From assembly GCF_014066305.1 (NCBI RefSeq), contig NW_023501049.1:124001-188000 (forward strand): DNA of 64,000 nucleotides. Direction: 5' to 3'. The notes under the pieces were generated by a model that was given only the letters and a program-made list of their open reading frames with translations, was not told the origin of the DNA and did not search any database. How positions within the stretch are numbered: position 1 is the first letter of the stretch; the number at the start of each line of letters is the position of its first letter. The translations under genes were made by a program, and so were the position numbers. Origin of the DNA: Letharia columbiana. Its lineage: Eukaryota; Ascomycota; Lecanoromycetes; Lecanorales; Parmeliaceae. This document shows, piece by piece, positions 26,124-37,897 of the stretch.

Positions 26124-28416
26124 TCACTGCTGCCATGACTTTCTACTCGACTGCAGCAAGTTGCCCACATTGATGAAAGAGCCCGGTCCACCGTCTTCGC
26201 TAATCATATCCACAAGCACCACAGTTTGTTTATACACGCGTTCCAATGCTGTGGAGGATGATTTGCCCAGGGAGACTAAGGTTCTTTGGTGTCAGCACGT
26301 TTACCTCACTCTAAATAGCTTCCCGTCTGGAAAGAGGAATCTTACCCAAGATAGCACTGTTCAGCCCCTCCGCAAGCGGCACCCTCTGCTCGCTCTCCAA
26401 CAGTTTGCCTTGCGGACTCTTCCTCGGATCTGGATATGAAAACATCGAGAAGATATCCGTAAAGGTGTCCGTCACATGCTTCCTTCGATCATCCTTGAAC
26501 TCATGCTTGAGCTCTTGCCCGTAGCGTATTATGACCTCTAGCAACGTCTGATACTTCAAGCCCCAGTTGTCCCCTCCGGCTACTTCTTCCGTATCCATCC
26601 GGTCCCAGTCGTCATTGTTGTGATGGCCGCCGTCTTTACTTGTGATAGGCTCATCAAGATCCATGTCGGGTTCGAAGCCGTCGTCTGAGACTGCTGTTGA
26701 GTGGCCGTTTGTCGTGGTGGACTTGGTCTGTTTGGATGTAGAATTGTCGAGGAAATCGGTACTTTGGCGCATCATCTCTATGAACTTGCGGCAGCGGAGC
26801 TTGAAGTAGATCTGGTGATTGTCTTGTAGGACTTGCGGGTAAAAAGCGTTGGTGAGTTTGATGGCTTTGTCGATGTCACCGTCGAGGATGGCCGTGCGGA
26901 TCTCTAAAAGATGATCAGTGGGGTGAGTTCGTGTGATATTCGGGATGACTCTTACGTTGCCTGTTCATAGCATCGTGGTCTTCTTCTACGGACAGGTAGC
27001 CCTCCAACTTCGATTCGGATCCGCCTCTCAGCGCTGTTGCTTCTGCTCGTACTTCACTTGCAAACGCTCTAGCTGTTTCCACGTATCCATCGTGGGAAAG
27101 GTACTGAGCCACCAGCGCCTTACATAGCTCGTCTTTGTTTAAGGTAGGGTGTAGATTCGATACGTCCGCGGCGTTGATTTCGTCGATGATACTCTGTCTC
27201 TCGCGCTATACCCTGTGAGCTTCTTCCTCACAATACGGAAATCTAACGTACTGAAACCATTCGATCTATATCGAACATGAAAGGTCTTTGACCAAAGTTA
27301 ACACTCAGATGGGCGTGCGGCCGTTTCATGCCCACGGATGGGTAAACCTTGACGTCTCTGAGATCCCGAAATGCATTGCCTTCAATTCGATTCAGCAAGT
27401 AGACGCAGGGTGACGAAGACTCACTTACCTTGAAAAACTCCATTCTTCGTAAAGAAGGCGCAACCCTTCATGAAATTGACACCACAGCCTATGACATCTC
27501 CAGACGTAAATGTAGGCCCATAAGGCTTCCCTGGAGTTGCAGCACAAAACGATTTCCCATCATCTCCATGATATGCCCAGCTCTCCGGCTCCCAGCCTGG
27601 GAGCTTCTCTAATGATGCACTCGCGCCGGAAAATCCAACTCCAATCATGCCCTCCTTGCCTCTGGATATTATGCTAACTTCATAGTAGTAGATACCGCAT
27701 TGCGCAGGCATTGGGTTGTCCGATCTCGTAGAAGCAGCCTCGTGGTCAAGAGTCTTCGCAGGTCCAACAAATTTGACGTCCTGGCCATCTGCTGATATCT
27801 CCAACCCCACATTTTTGTCCGTTTCAGCCCATTTCGAAGGTAGTGGTGTCACTCCGTCATCCTCCACTTCGGGTTGACGTTCAATGATCTCATACGTCAT
27901 ACCACGATGTGAAGGTGCCATTTTGTGTAAGCTGACGCTGCTGGAGCTGGTTGAGAGAGATCCCGGTTTGGAAGAGCGAGTAAGCAGTTCATCGGCCTGA
28001 GCTGCCAGCTTGGCCTTATGTGCAGCTTTCAATTTCTCCATGTACTTGGACTCTTTGAGATACGATGGCTCGAAGAATCCCAACATGCCTCCACTGCCGG
28101 ATGCACTATAGCTTTGACTCGGAAATCGCGGACTTGAGAAGCTGCCTCCTCTTCCCCACGAGCTTGGGATATCCATTCCTCCTTCCACACGCGTATCAGG
28201 ATCAGAGATTGGCTGAGGTATCCTTGACGGCTGATCTAAGCTTGTAGAGTGCGTATATGAACCTGTATTCACTATGCGCGGTAGATGCCCAGAACTAGAT
28301 GAGATCCCTGCTGTTCCGGCGGCTACTGATGCGTAAGAAGATCGCCGTGGCATAATACCAGAGGTCGGGTTCGAATATGAAAGGTGTGGAGCTCCAGGAG
28401 AGCCTTCGTTGGTCAT
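26124..28416 (-). CDS. VID30: Gid1/Vid30 (RanBP9/10-like) GID ubiquitin ligase scaffold
   Basis: Scaffold subunit of the GID/CTLH E3 ligase that in yeast degrades gluconeogenic enzymes. Five exons: 28416-27429, 27379-27252, 27205-26956, 26903-26346 and 26275-26124, with introns of 46-70 bp, give 691 aa. Ser-rich N-terminus, then SPRY domain about 174-370 (GIYYYEVSIISRGKEGMIGV, KNGVFQG-NAFRDLRDVKVYP), LisH about 395-425 (ALVAQYLSHDGYVETARAFA), CTLH, then an acidic linker and the CRA domain. The end is typical: LERVYKQTVVLVDMISEDGG, then SFINVGNLL. Splicing is well supported because every junction falls inside conserved domain sequence. Identity confident. Confidence 0.93.
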
Positions 28417-29586
28417 TTCCAGGCTCCTCTGTCAAGAGGACAGATGACCTATTTTCCCACCCTTCTTTTTCCCAGTCGATTCCCTTGATGAAATATGCTT
28501 CCCGTGCTAAGCTCCAAAGGAAGTTGTGAAGGTGTGTAGACTTCTAATGCTGTTAATGGAATGGCTACCTCGAGGCGAAGGCGCCCTTCGTACTCCCTAT
28601 GACACTGGGATCTGCGCTGTCATCTTGTCAGGGTAGCCCAGGTATTTTCCGGTCGAGAGGTAGAAGCGGCAGCAGGAACCTTTCATGATGAGTGATTTCG
28701 GCACTGGTGGTGTCTAACGCGTATTGCTGCAGGTGTAACTGTAATTGTACCTTGTACTCTACTTGTAGGTACTCGGATCTACCCCCGCATCCCCGATGTC
28801 ATGCGAATGTACCCCTTATCACGAGCTACGAAAAGCATGGGGCACATTTAATTAACTTCGATGACGATTCTAGATAACAAGAAAGGTAATACTGGCTCTA
28901 TGTACCGCTCTGGTGATTCTTTGATTCGCATAGCAGCGTACTTTCGACTCCTATGTGCTGACCGTTGCAAATTGAATATCCCCTCTCACCATCGGTCCGC
29001 CCATTTCACCCTTTAGAATTCTATTCCTGTTCCACAAGAATAGCAGCGCCTGAAAAACATTGCAGTAATACAGTATTGGTCGCCTTTGAATGAGGTTGAC
29101 GAAACTTTAGCACCAGGTAAAAGACACTAGCGCAGGCAGTCCAGGTTTTGATCTGGCTCTCACAGAATGGCTGAAGCAAAAGGCTCCTGGAGATTTGGCA
29201 GCTCGGACACTGGCATACACAATCGCCATAGATAGGCTTGTGGCCCAAGCAAGTCAGTCCGCGGTGGTATGTTGAGATAGGCCTTCTAATTGTATGCAGT
29301 TGTGAAGACATCACTTGCAGAAAGGTAAGAAGACCAAGCATGTTGCGTGCATTGTGGGCCTCAAATGTCAAGAGAAGAAGACGCCGTGTCTATCGAGTAC
29401 ATGATGAGGGTTCCTCGCAAACTTGTTTGCTTTTAGCGTCAATTCGAACAAGTACACATAAGTAAACAGTATCCTAGGGATGCACACACTTAAACTCCGC
29501 GCTATGCTGGCAACGCTCACACAGGAATTGAATGCATTGCTGCATCGTACATGCCCGAACGACGATAGCCAAGGTATTCCAGACCC
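28417..29586. other. Intergenic between Vid30 5' end and Ies4 3' end
   Basis: No gene with a recognisable product. A 116-codon minus-strand frame at 29021-29371 has no family signal. Probably the Vid30 promoter plus 3' flank of Ies4. Confidence 0.45.
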
Positions 29587-30503
29587 TCAGGCAGGTATGG
29601 CAATTGCAGGAGCCGGTGAACTGGCGATATTGGAGGGGTTGACGGCGGGACTTTTGTCGCTACCGATGTTGCTGCTGCTGTTCTCTTTACTCTGACTGTT
29701 AGGGGTGCCTTGCCCACTCTCGGCTTCCGAACCGAAAGCCTTTGCTGTTGGGGCCTTCCATGACGGTATTTCCCAGATCCTGCCAGTGAATGATTTGACA
29801 CGAAATCCAGTCTTCTCCCACTTTCGACAAGATTTACTGGTCCGATCAAGGGCACGTAGTCCGGCATTGATAGCACCTTGATTGGCTTTGGGTCCAAGTT
29901 TGTGGCTGGTGCCTGCACCTGGGCCTGATACTCCTTTGGCAAGTCTCGCAGCAGCGGTGCGACCGTCCGGCTTTCCTTCTCTGTGATGGGTCAGTGATGC
30001 CGAATGACGACAGCAGTGGGAGTGTAGCGAGGCTCTTACGGTCTTGCCCTCTTTCTTGGGGGATTCTTGGGCTTGTCTTTGTCTTCGCTCTCAACGCCAG
30101 CTCCAAGCTCTCTCTTTACGCCAGGCTTTGGCGCTGGCAAAGCCTCTTGCTTGACATCTTTGATAGGTGACGATACAGGTCCGTTCTCATTCGATGAAGG
30201 TGTAGTTTCTGGCTCTGACTTAATAGGCGCAGAGAGCGCTGGTTCATCCGGGGGAACAGTTGTAGATGTTGACAGAGGTGACTTTTTCGGCTGGCTTGGT
30301 TTACGAATAGCCTGCTCATGAGGAAAGCGAGACAGTTTATCTTTGGACAGTTTGAGGTTGACAACTTTGCTTGGCTTTGATGGTTTGATGGGTCTGGCAT
30401 TGGTTGTAGCCATAGGCGTAGCAGTAGTTGGTGGAGTTGAGACTTTCGACAGCGTGCTGGAGACACGACGAGGGGCAGTCGCAACTTTGGAACCTGGAGC
30501 CAT
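29587..30503 (-). CDS. IES4: Ies4-like INO80 chromatin remodeller subunit
   Basis: A small subunit of the INO80 nucleosome-remodelling complex, nuclear. Exons 30503-30040 and 29980-29587 with a 59-bp intron (GTAAGA...ACAG) give 285 aa. The N-terminal part has the family core NLKLSKDKLSRFPHEQAIRK; a Pro/Ser-rich linker and a basic segment (NPPRKRARP) follow. The second exon, read in the spliced frame, holds the conserved end GAGTSHKLGPKANQGAINAG, LRALDRTSKSCRKWEKTGFR and SFTGRIWEIPSWKAP. The longest ORF over exon 2 is in another frame and is not the protein. Start: first ATG in frame. Confidence 0.85.
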
Positions 30504-32463
30504 GATCTTGTATTGGTCAGTCACTTGTCATCAATGAGGAACTTTTGTATAGTCACGAGGTCTTCTCGTACCTTTGGTTGCCAAATTGCGACGCAAGGAG
30601 GTTTGGCGGCGTTAATGGGTGGGAGGGGTGGTTGGTTCTTTGTTACGTGGGAAAATCCCCTGGCCTTGCGACCGGTGAAATTGGTCAGGAGAAGGAAGGC
30701 GAAGGTGTTAGATGATTATCGTCTTGCTTTTCCCGTCATGGATGCGATTTCTGGACGAGGGAATGATTTATTGTAGCGTGCTGTTATGTTGGTGATAGAA
30801 GGAGAGTTAGAGGAAATGGTGGTGATGGGTGTGGTGTGAATGGAATGGTGGCCAAGGATAAGGATTGGTTTGGGCCATCGTGTTCAAAGATGGAACCTTG
30901 ATTATCCTGTGAAGGGGCCTTATTCATAATGGCGCGGTACGCTCCTTTTTTGCGCGAGGCGGGCGTGCTGTGTGAGAGAGGAACATCCACAGAAGGCTGG
31001 GCCGAAGCCAAGCCAAGTCAAGCCTTTAAGCCTAATTGAGCTAGCTTCAATCTTCTCCTTCTCCGTGAACTCGGGAGCTGCTCTTTCCTCGGAGCTCATC
31101 CATCATGCTTGCCTGCACCTGCCTGATTACCAGACATAACACATACTGCCGTTGGCGGAGTTGTCTCGCCTGTGAGGCGTCATTACCACATGTCGAAGCT
31201 CAACCGGCCTCTACTTCCAGAACACTGGCCCTTGTTGAATACGCCTGGGAGACCTCTCTCCTCCCAGACTGCCTGGGCGGCTCATGAAAGCCATGCAATG
31301 GCTTCGCGCCGGGTCTAATAGCTACAACCCTCTAGAGCTTTGCTTCACTAGATCCCATCTTCAACTGAATCATTGAATGCCTTATGCTCTCACATTGCCA
31401 CCTGAAATAAGAGGGACCACTGGCCGATACTCTGCACCAAGATAGCGGAATGCTCGAGGGGTGGTGATACAATGTTGCACAGGGTCCTTATGCAGGTCCA
31501 CGTGGATCTCATCTCCATATCGTTGCCATGAAGTTTTAAAGAGCTGGCAACCGGTGGGGACGAACCGCGGAAATGGCAACGCTGCTCGTCATACCAATTG
31601 GTCACAACTACACGTCTCAATCTCTTCTCTGCTTTCAAGGCAGGTTATAAGGTTTCATTGAAAGGCCTGCTTATTTCTTGCCTTTTGGAGTCTGTGCTTC
31701 TGCTGGATATGTGCCTCTCTCTCGTGATCCCCAGGAATGGGAAATTTCCTCCCGAGAAGGCATCTCTGTGTACGAGTATCTCACCAACACTTGGCGCAAT
31801 CAACGCCCACCAAGCGCTTAAAAACGGAGCAGTACTAGATCGCACCTGAAGGCTTCATTGGGGCTCGTATGGTAGTACACGGGCCAGAGCCGCGGTAATG
31901 ACAGTCACATACTTTTGACGGGAATGAGGCGTTTTTCTGCCAGGCCCAATGAGCAAGCTCAAACAAGGACCTGCTTGGGCAGGAAGGTGACCTGAAAGAT
32001 CTGATTGTGGGGGGGGGAGGGGCCCTCGGGGTGACCTAAGTCTAACGCCCGGGAGTCCCTCACTACTAGAGTACTAGCCCAAAACAACTGTTTGCGCCTG
32101 CACCAATCACAGCCCTTGCTCACCCATCAGCTTTCAAATGTACTGTGCTAAGTTCAGGAGTCAAAGAATTCTGACTTCCTATTATTCCAGCTACAATGCG
32201 CTGCCATTCATCGCTTGTCTGACGGATTTGTTCTGCTGACAAGTACAAGGTCTCGTCCTTGTTCTTTATTGGCTGGTTATGAGGCCTTTGGTTTTCCCTA
32301 GAATCCCGCCACGTTACCCATACATTCCTCTTATAAGAGTGCTACCCCCTTGATACCAAGTTGGAAACAACTATCCAGTCTTTCCTCTCTACCACACTCT
32401 TTTTGCTCCTCAGAATTTTCACTCTTTACTGCGTGTGCTGACTTTCGCGCAACACTCCTTACC
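30504..32463. other. Intergenic, about 2 kb
   Basis: Ies4 promoter side and chitinase promoter side. Only short ORFs. A G-rich run lies near 32007-32021. The last 150 bp before the chitinase ATG are pyrimidine-rich, as is usual for a fungal promoter/leader. Confidence 0.45.
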
Positions 32464-34377
32464 ATGTTCTTCCAGCATATCTCTCTCTCAGCGCTGTGCG
32501 CCACCACCCTCCTTGACCTGGCATTTACCTCATCTGCTGGTCACGCTGTTCACCGACACCACCCTCGCATGCTTCCCAAACCTGATACTAACCTAGTCGT
32601 CCTTGAGCGCAGAGCTGTCGCCGGCTCAGTCGACATGCCAGCGGCCGATTTCAGTATGCTACAATCCGAATTTACCACCTTCAGCACCTGGATGAATTCC
32701 TGGTTCAGTTCGACGGAGTCGATGCAGCAACTGAATCAAGAACTTCAGAATCATAACGGGTTTGTCAACGCATGGTTAGAATCCGCGTTGAGCGGCTCAG
32801 CGGCACCGGCACTTCCTCCGGCTGTACCTGTCTCACGCCGGACAGACTCCGGATCTGTAGAGATCTCTCAGGCTCAACTGAATTTGCTTCAATCGGAAAC
32901 TACCACTTTCATTTCGTGGATGGGTGCTTCCACCAACTCATCGATGGCTAATACCGATGCCATTAAATCTCAGTGAGTAGTGTTTCCCCAGCCATTTCTT
33001 TCTGATTTGTATTGCATTTTGAGTTGCAAGAGGTGTCGCTGGAGTAAACACTCCTGGGACATGTTTCACGACACGATTGGTTCCCAGAAGAGATCTGCTA
33101 ACTGGGAAATTGTATAGGATCAAGACCCAGTTCCAAGCTTACCAAGGATGGGTGACTGCTTGGTTGGCTGCTGCGACACCAAACGGCGCATCTGCTTCTG
33201 CAGCCCCGTCTAGCCCCACCCCATCAGCACCGGCCTCGACCCCAGTTACTGGTCCTGAATCCCCGAGCTCTGCTGTGACTGTCGTTTCTCCTACGCCATC
33301 ACCGGCCTCCACACCATCATCTTCATCTTCAAGTGTTGCAGCAGTCGGGTCAGGTGCTGCAGCTCCCGCAGCTACTCCAGCCTCATCCCCAGCATCAAGT
33401 GGTTCTTTCAACGCTAAGGCGAAAGATAACGTGGCAGTCTACTACGGTCAATCGCCCGCTACCAGTCAAGTCACGCTGGCGAAATTGTGCTCCGACGATA
33501 GTATCAATATAGTCATTCTAGCTTTCTTGAGTGAATTCTTCAGCGCTGGTGGATTGCCGACAATGGATTTCGGACCCGCTTGTGGGGGGCAGAGCTCTGA
33601 GATGGAAGCTAAGGGCGCCACCGGCATGTTGGAGTGTGGACAAATGGCTACAGATATTGCTACCTGTCAGAGTTCCGGGAAGAAGGTCCTCCTGAGTTTA
33701 GGCGGCGCTACTGCGCAAACAGCCTTCACGGGCGATGATCAGGCGAAGACGTTCGCATCTACGCTTTGGAACCTCTTTGGTGCTGGGACGGGCTTGGATG
33801 CAGCTCTACGGCCGTTTGGAAAAACCACAATCGATGGTTTTGACGTTGGTCAGTTTATTATCGAATTTATCTTCGGCAGAGTGTTCTTCGTGCTAATTTG
33901 GAGTTTACAGACAATGAGGATAAAGACCAAACAGGCTATGTCGCCTTTGTCCAGGCTCTCCGCACCCAGTTCGCCACAGATAAGTCGAAACAGTACTACA
34001 TCAGCGCTGCCCCACAGTGTCCCCTTCCAGATGCTTCCATCCCCGTGGGCGCGATGCAGCTCATGGACTTCGTATGGGTTCAGTTCTACAACAACGGCGT
34101 TTGCGACATTGGCCAATCCGGCTTCGTTGACAGCTTCACAGCCTGGAGTAAAAACATAGCGGGGGGCCCTCAATTATACATAGGCGCCCCTGCCTGCACG
34201 GCTTGCGCTGGCACCGGATATTTAGCTCCGGACGCGGTGACGTCGGCCATCAAGAGCGCTACGGCGGCCAACGTGCCCAACATGGGTGGAGTCATGCTCT
34301 GGGATGGATCTGAGGGGATGACCAACACGGCCGGTGGACAGAATTACAACCAGGTTGTAAAGGCGGCGCTTGGATGA
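32464..34377 (+). CDS. GH18 chitinase with duplicated N-terminal module
   Basis: Secreted class III-type endochitinase, 568 aa. Exons 32464-32972, 33118-33848 and 33911-34377 (introns 145 and 62 bp). Signal peptide MFFQHISLSALCATTLLDLA. Then two homologous modules of about 60 residues: GSVDMPAADFSMLQSEFTTF...GFVNAWLESAL and GSVEISQAQLNLLQSETTTF...GWVTAWLAAA. A Ser/Pro/Ala linker (about 195-295) leads to the GH18 barrel: VAVYYGQ, KVLLSLGGATAQ, the catalytic DGFDVDNED (completed by splicing of intron 2; acid Glu present) and MLWDGSEG. Cysteines suit an extracellular enzyme. No chitin-binding domain or GPI tail seen. The N-terminal module is not one I know. Wall remodelling or mycoparasitism is inferred. 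Confidence 0.93.
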
Positions 34378-34922
34378 CCTACGAATGATGATGAAAACAT
34401 GATGAGCAAGCACTGGAGGCCTGCACTCTCGACGAGCATCTACGATCGAAACGTCTCACTTCTTTTACAGTCGTTTCTGGATACCCCATATTCGCAAGTT
34501 TCTGCATCTTCTGCACGATTTCTGGGCTGGGTCCGGAATTTTTCTCTGTCATTTCTAGAACATATGTAGGGGCTCTTCGCTTCACGAGCAATCACAAGGA
34601 GGCTGGGTGTGATCGATGGCTGAGATCCTGAACCCCGCCTCCATTCCTCCCGGCGTCCTTCGCGCATCAACGGACCTCAGCTGCGTATCCAAAATTCTCT
34701 TGCTGCTAACGATGGTTGATTATTCGCAAATAGCTGCGTCCGTTGTCTCCTATCATATTTGTCAGCTTTACGCTTTTGGCAGAAGGTTCTTGACACGAAG
34801 CCATTTTTACCAACGTGTTTTTTCATTCAGACAGATGAATGCTGTTCCAATACCGCAACAGAGAGTAGAAAAACCATTCATCTTGTGCCCACCATCAGTT
34901 ACTTTCCCATCTTTCAGCGATC
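34378..34922. other. Intergenic 3' of chitinase
   Basis: A 70-codon minus-strand frame (34379-34591, MTEKNSGPSPEIVQKMQKLA) looks faintly protein-like but has no support. Nothing else seen. Confidence 0.4.
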
Positions 34923-35356
34923 ATGACATTATTGCCCGAGGACATCGGACCCTCATTCTCATCCGCCTTACCTGAAGTAGAAAAACCAGTGTATCCTTCC
35001 CGCCGATTAGTTTTTCTTCTCGCAAATTCTCCACGGACGCACGCCGTCTCAGTCTACGACTCAGACCCATACAACTTGAATACTCTATCTCACTCCATCA
35101 TCCCCGTACCGTCTGCCCCAGCAGCATTGCCAACGTCACAATCTTCCACCATCTGCACCGCATCACCGCCTTCTCATCCCGGCCCTCTGAGCCAAAGCAG
35201 CGGTCACGGATGGCCGATCCTCCGAGCGAGAAAGGTCCATCGCGACTGTGGACCAGACTGGCACTTCGCTTGCTGGACCAGCTAATCGAGGCCGAGATGT
35301 GGGATGAAGTGTCGAGAAGATGCCGGCGCGTTGTGATCGATCCATGCACCGTTTGA
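34923..35356 (+). CDS. Possible small hypothetical protein, about 112 aa
   Basis: ATG at 34923 opens MTLLPEDIGPSFSSALPEVE. If 35106-35200 (GTACCG...GCAG, 95 bp) is an intron, the frame passes into MADPPSEKGPSRLWTRLALR and LLDQLIEAEMWDEVSRRCRR before a stop at 35356. Both halves look like protein and the second ends in a plausible amphipathic helix, but the donor is weak. No domain recognised. It may be a real small gene or chance frames upstream of the acyltransferase. Confidence 0.35.
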
Positions 35357-35696
35357 AGGACGGTCTGTCTTCGCCGATACCCAGCTTTGAGGGCTCTCAG
35401 ACCTCCATGTTGGCTAGGGCTTTGTTTGGGGGGCTGTCCCGTGTCCGGAGCGGGTTTCCACTGTTTGGGACGGTCCTGTGTCTGGAAAGGCTCCGTTTGA
35501 GGTAATAAGGGTGCATAGGGTGCTGTGATGACCCTGGTGGATCTTTATAGCCGCCCTTTACACGGATACGTTTGTGGTGTTGTGTTTTATATAACGAGTT
35601 GGTTTCTCTGACAAGGATTTGATATTCTCAGGGTTCTACTGTTCTTTTTCGTTTTGGAACAATTGCTCCATTCACTCCCTTGCAGATGGTACGAAC
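35357..35696. other. Acyltransferase promoter/leader
   Basis: 340 bp without a gene. The frame of the acyltransferase is open upstream to 35619 but without an ATG. Confidence 0.45.
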
Positions 35697-37310
35697 ATGA
35701 AGTCCTTCAAGCGCCCTCTCTTTTCGTTCTCGCTCCCTTCGTCACTCGATGACGATCTGGAGCTGGTGAAAGGTCTGCTGGAGAAAGAGACCGATGCGGC
35801 ACTCCCATTGCCGAGCAAGCATGGCACTTCCACGTCGGCAGTGGGTGGCCGGTTCACTGGGCTCATCCAACGATTCACAGCAGCACTCCTTCCGCACCCA
35901 ATAGCCCGTCGCCTGGCACCCCACCTCCACGGACCGCCACGGATCCACGCGACATCCTACCTCGACGGTCTCCGCGGCATCGCCGCGTTCATCGTCGTCT
36001 TGCATCACTACACCAACCTCGTGACCCCCTATCTCGCCTACTACAACGTCGACGCCGCAGAAACGAGACCGTCATCGATACTCCAACTCCCATTCGTCCG
36101 CGTCATCTACTCCGGGCGGCCAATGGTGCACATCTTCTTCGTGATCTCCGGCTTCGTTCTGTCCAAGAAACCGCTCAGACTAGCACGCACCCGCAACTAC
36201 GGCGGTCTGCACACCACGCTCGCTTCTTCCATCTTCCGCCGTGGTCTACGCCTCTTCCTACCCGCCGCAGTATCGACGTTCATCGTGCTGCTCCTCATCC
36301 GCGTCGGATGGTCTCGACAGCAGCCGATCGACGGTGGGTTCGTTGCTCAGCTGTGGGATTGGACGGGAGTCCTGTTTCGCATTACGCAGGGGTGGCGATG
36401 GGATATCATGCAGGAGTTCCGATACGATATGCACACTTGGACGCTTCCGGTTGAGATGTCGATGTCGATGTTGTTGTTCGTGACTATCACAGGTCTTTCA
36501 AGGTGCGAGTCGTCGACCCGGCTTGCGCTGATGGTGGCGTTCATGTTGTACTGCTTCCTTAGTAGTCATTGGGCAGCTGTTGAGTTTTTGGGTGGTGCGT
36601 TTATTGCAGAGGTTGATTTGATAGAGGAGGACAAAGGTTCGGAAAGCCCATCTTACCTTGGGTCGACCGGTCTGGAAGAGCATGCCAGCGACCAGGTCGC
36701 TCCTGACTCGACCTCTACATCTTCCACGGTGCCAAAAACGCCGAGATGGGCCGCGGTAGCTTTGGCTGTCTTCTGGTCTTCCCAACTGACAGCAGCGCTT
36801 TTCCTCTGCGGGTGGCCGAATAAAGAAGTTGAACAAGCCCCCGGACTAGCCTGGCTGGCCGAACATTCCCCAGATCCATACTACTCATGGGGCTTGGACA
36901 GCGACTTAATGGATTGGAGAGCTACCCCATGGTACATAATCGCTTCTCTGCAAATCGTATTCGCATGCCAACAGCTGCGTCCTTTGCAAAGATTCTTGAA
37001 CATGGAACCGATTCAATACCTGGCGTCCATTTCATTCGCTCTGTACCTCATGCACGGGCCACTTTTCGACAGCCTTGGTAACAGAGTTATGGATCCGATC
37101 TGGGACTTTGCCGGCGTGCCCGGAGGTAGAGCTGGTGTGAGGGAGGAAACCGCGAGTGCTTGGCAGCTTTTCTTTGTTTGGATGGCAGGTGCGGTAGGCT
37201 TGGGGATACCTTCAGTGTGGGCGGCTGATCTGTTTCGGAGATTCATAGATCAGCCGTGTGTGGAATTTGCGAGGTGGTTGGATGCGAGGTGCGTTGGAGG
37301 AGAAAGTTGA
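35697..37310 (+). CDS. Membrane acyltransferase, acyltransferase-3 family
   Basis: Integral membrane O-acyltransferase-type protein (acyltransferase_3, related to OafA/NodX), 537 aa, intronless. The family opening motif is clear at about residues 85-110: YLDGLRGIAAFIVVLHHYTN, where the His is the presumed catalytic residue. Next come RPMVHIFFVISGFVLSKKPL and RRGLRLFLPAAVSTFIVLLL, and later membrane spans, ending in the usual LYLMHGPLF and the C-terminal helix. About 10 hydrophobic segments. The soluble N-terminal 80 residues are variable. Substrate unknown; fungal members act on sterols, polyketides or wall glycans. Start is the first ATG in frame. Confidence 0.88.
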   Translation: MKSFKRPLFSFSLPSSLDDDLELVKGLLEKETDAALPLPSKHGTSTSAVGGRFTGLIQRFTAALLPHPIARRLAPHLHGPPRIHATSYLDGLRGIAAFIVVLHHYTNLVTPYLAYYNVDAAETRPSSILQLPFVRVIYSGRPMVHIFFVISGFVLSKKPLRLARTRNYGGLHTTLASSIFRRGLRLFLPAAVSTFIVLLLIRVGWSRQQPIDGGFVAQLWDWTGVLFRITQGWRWDIMQEFRYDMHTWTLPVEMSMSMLLFVTITGLSRCESSTRLALMVAFMLYCFLSSHWAAVEFLGGAFIAEVDLIEEDKGSESPSYLGSTGLEEHASDQVAPDSTSTSSTVPKTPRWAAVALAVFWSSQLTAALFLCGWPNKEVEQAPGLAWLAEHSPDPYYSWGLDSDLMDWRATPWYIIASLQIVFACQQLRPLQRFLNMEPIQYLASISFALYLMHGPLFDSLGNRVMDPIWDFAGVPGGRAGVREETASAWQLFFVWMAGAVGLGIPSVWAADLFRRFIDQPCVEFARWLDARCVGGES

Positions 37311-37897
37311 TTGTACATAGAGCTACCTCAGTCTTCAGAAGAGATTAAAGCGTTGAGCAATGGATTTTAGGTACGTCTTGCTTTGTCACTGTGATGGTAC
37401 TAGACACTGTGAACAAAAATATATCTTACGTGAAAGTTGAGCCACGATTGCTGAAAGAAGAAACCGGGCATGGTGTAAGAAGACAGCCGAGGAGAGAGCA
37501 TGGTATGGCATGCGTAAACGTATTAGAAGTAGGTATTTGTAGACGCTAACAACGGCAGAGATGATGCCGGAGTGAACTTAGACCCCACAAGATATCTGTA
37601 TGGTGTCAGGATAGCATGGAATCGCAAGACCGAGCATCTCCATAAGGTCGTGGCGTCAATCGCTCTACTCTATTTCCTTTCCGCAGAAAACGTATCCAAG
37701 TCCTGGAGCAATTGCAATTGCACTGACATTGTCCATCGGAACCCCTATCTGCCATATTCGCAGACGGAATGTCGTCCCGGCTGAAAGGAAAGATGCCGAT
37801 TAGAACAGCAAGGATCCCCCTTCGTTTGTCCCACTGAACATCCGCATCATATCCTATAACCCAAACTCTTTCGAGAAGAACAAGGCCACATACCCAC
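37311..37897. other. Intergenic, no gene seen
   Basis: 3' flank of the acyltransferase; short ORFs only. Confidence 0.4.

Noticed and set aside
29021..29371. 116-codon minus-strand ORF
   Set aside because: No recognised motif and it begins at a TTG codon. Left as intergenic.
29517..29942. 141-codon minus-strand ORF
   Set aside because: A shadow frame over exon 2 of Ies4. The spliced Ies4 frame carries the conserved HKLGPKANQGAINAG block; this one does not.
30784..31011. 75-codon minus-strand ORF upstream of Ies4
   Set aside because: Pro/Ser-rich, no motif, no sign of a conserved protein.
32007..32021. G-homopolymer tract
   Set aside because: Simple sequence with no flanking structure that would make it a quadruplex cluster or repeat of interest.
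34379..34591. 70-codon minus-strand ORF starting near MTEKNSGPSPE
   Set aside because: Slightly protein-like but too short, without splice or homology support, and directly against the chitinase 3' end.
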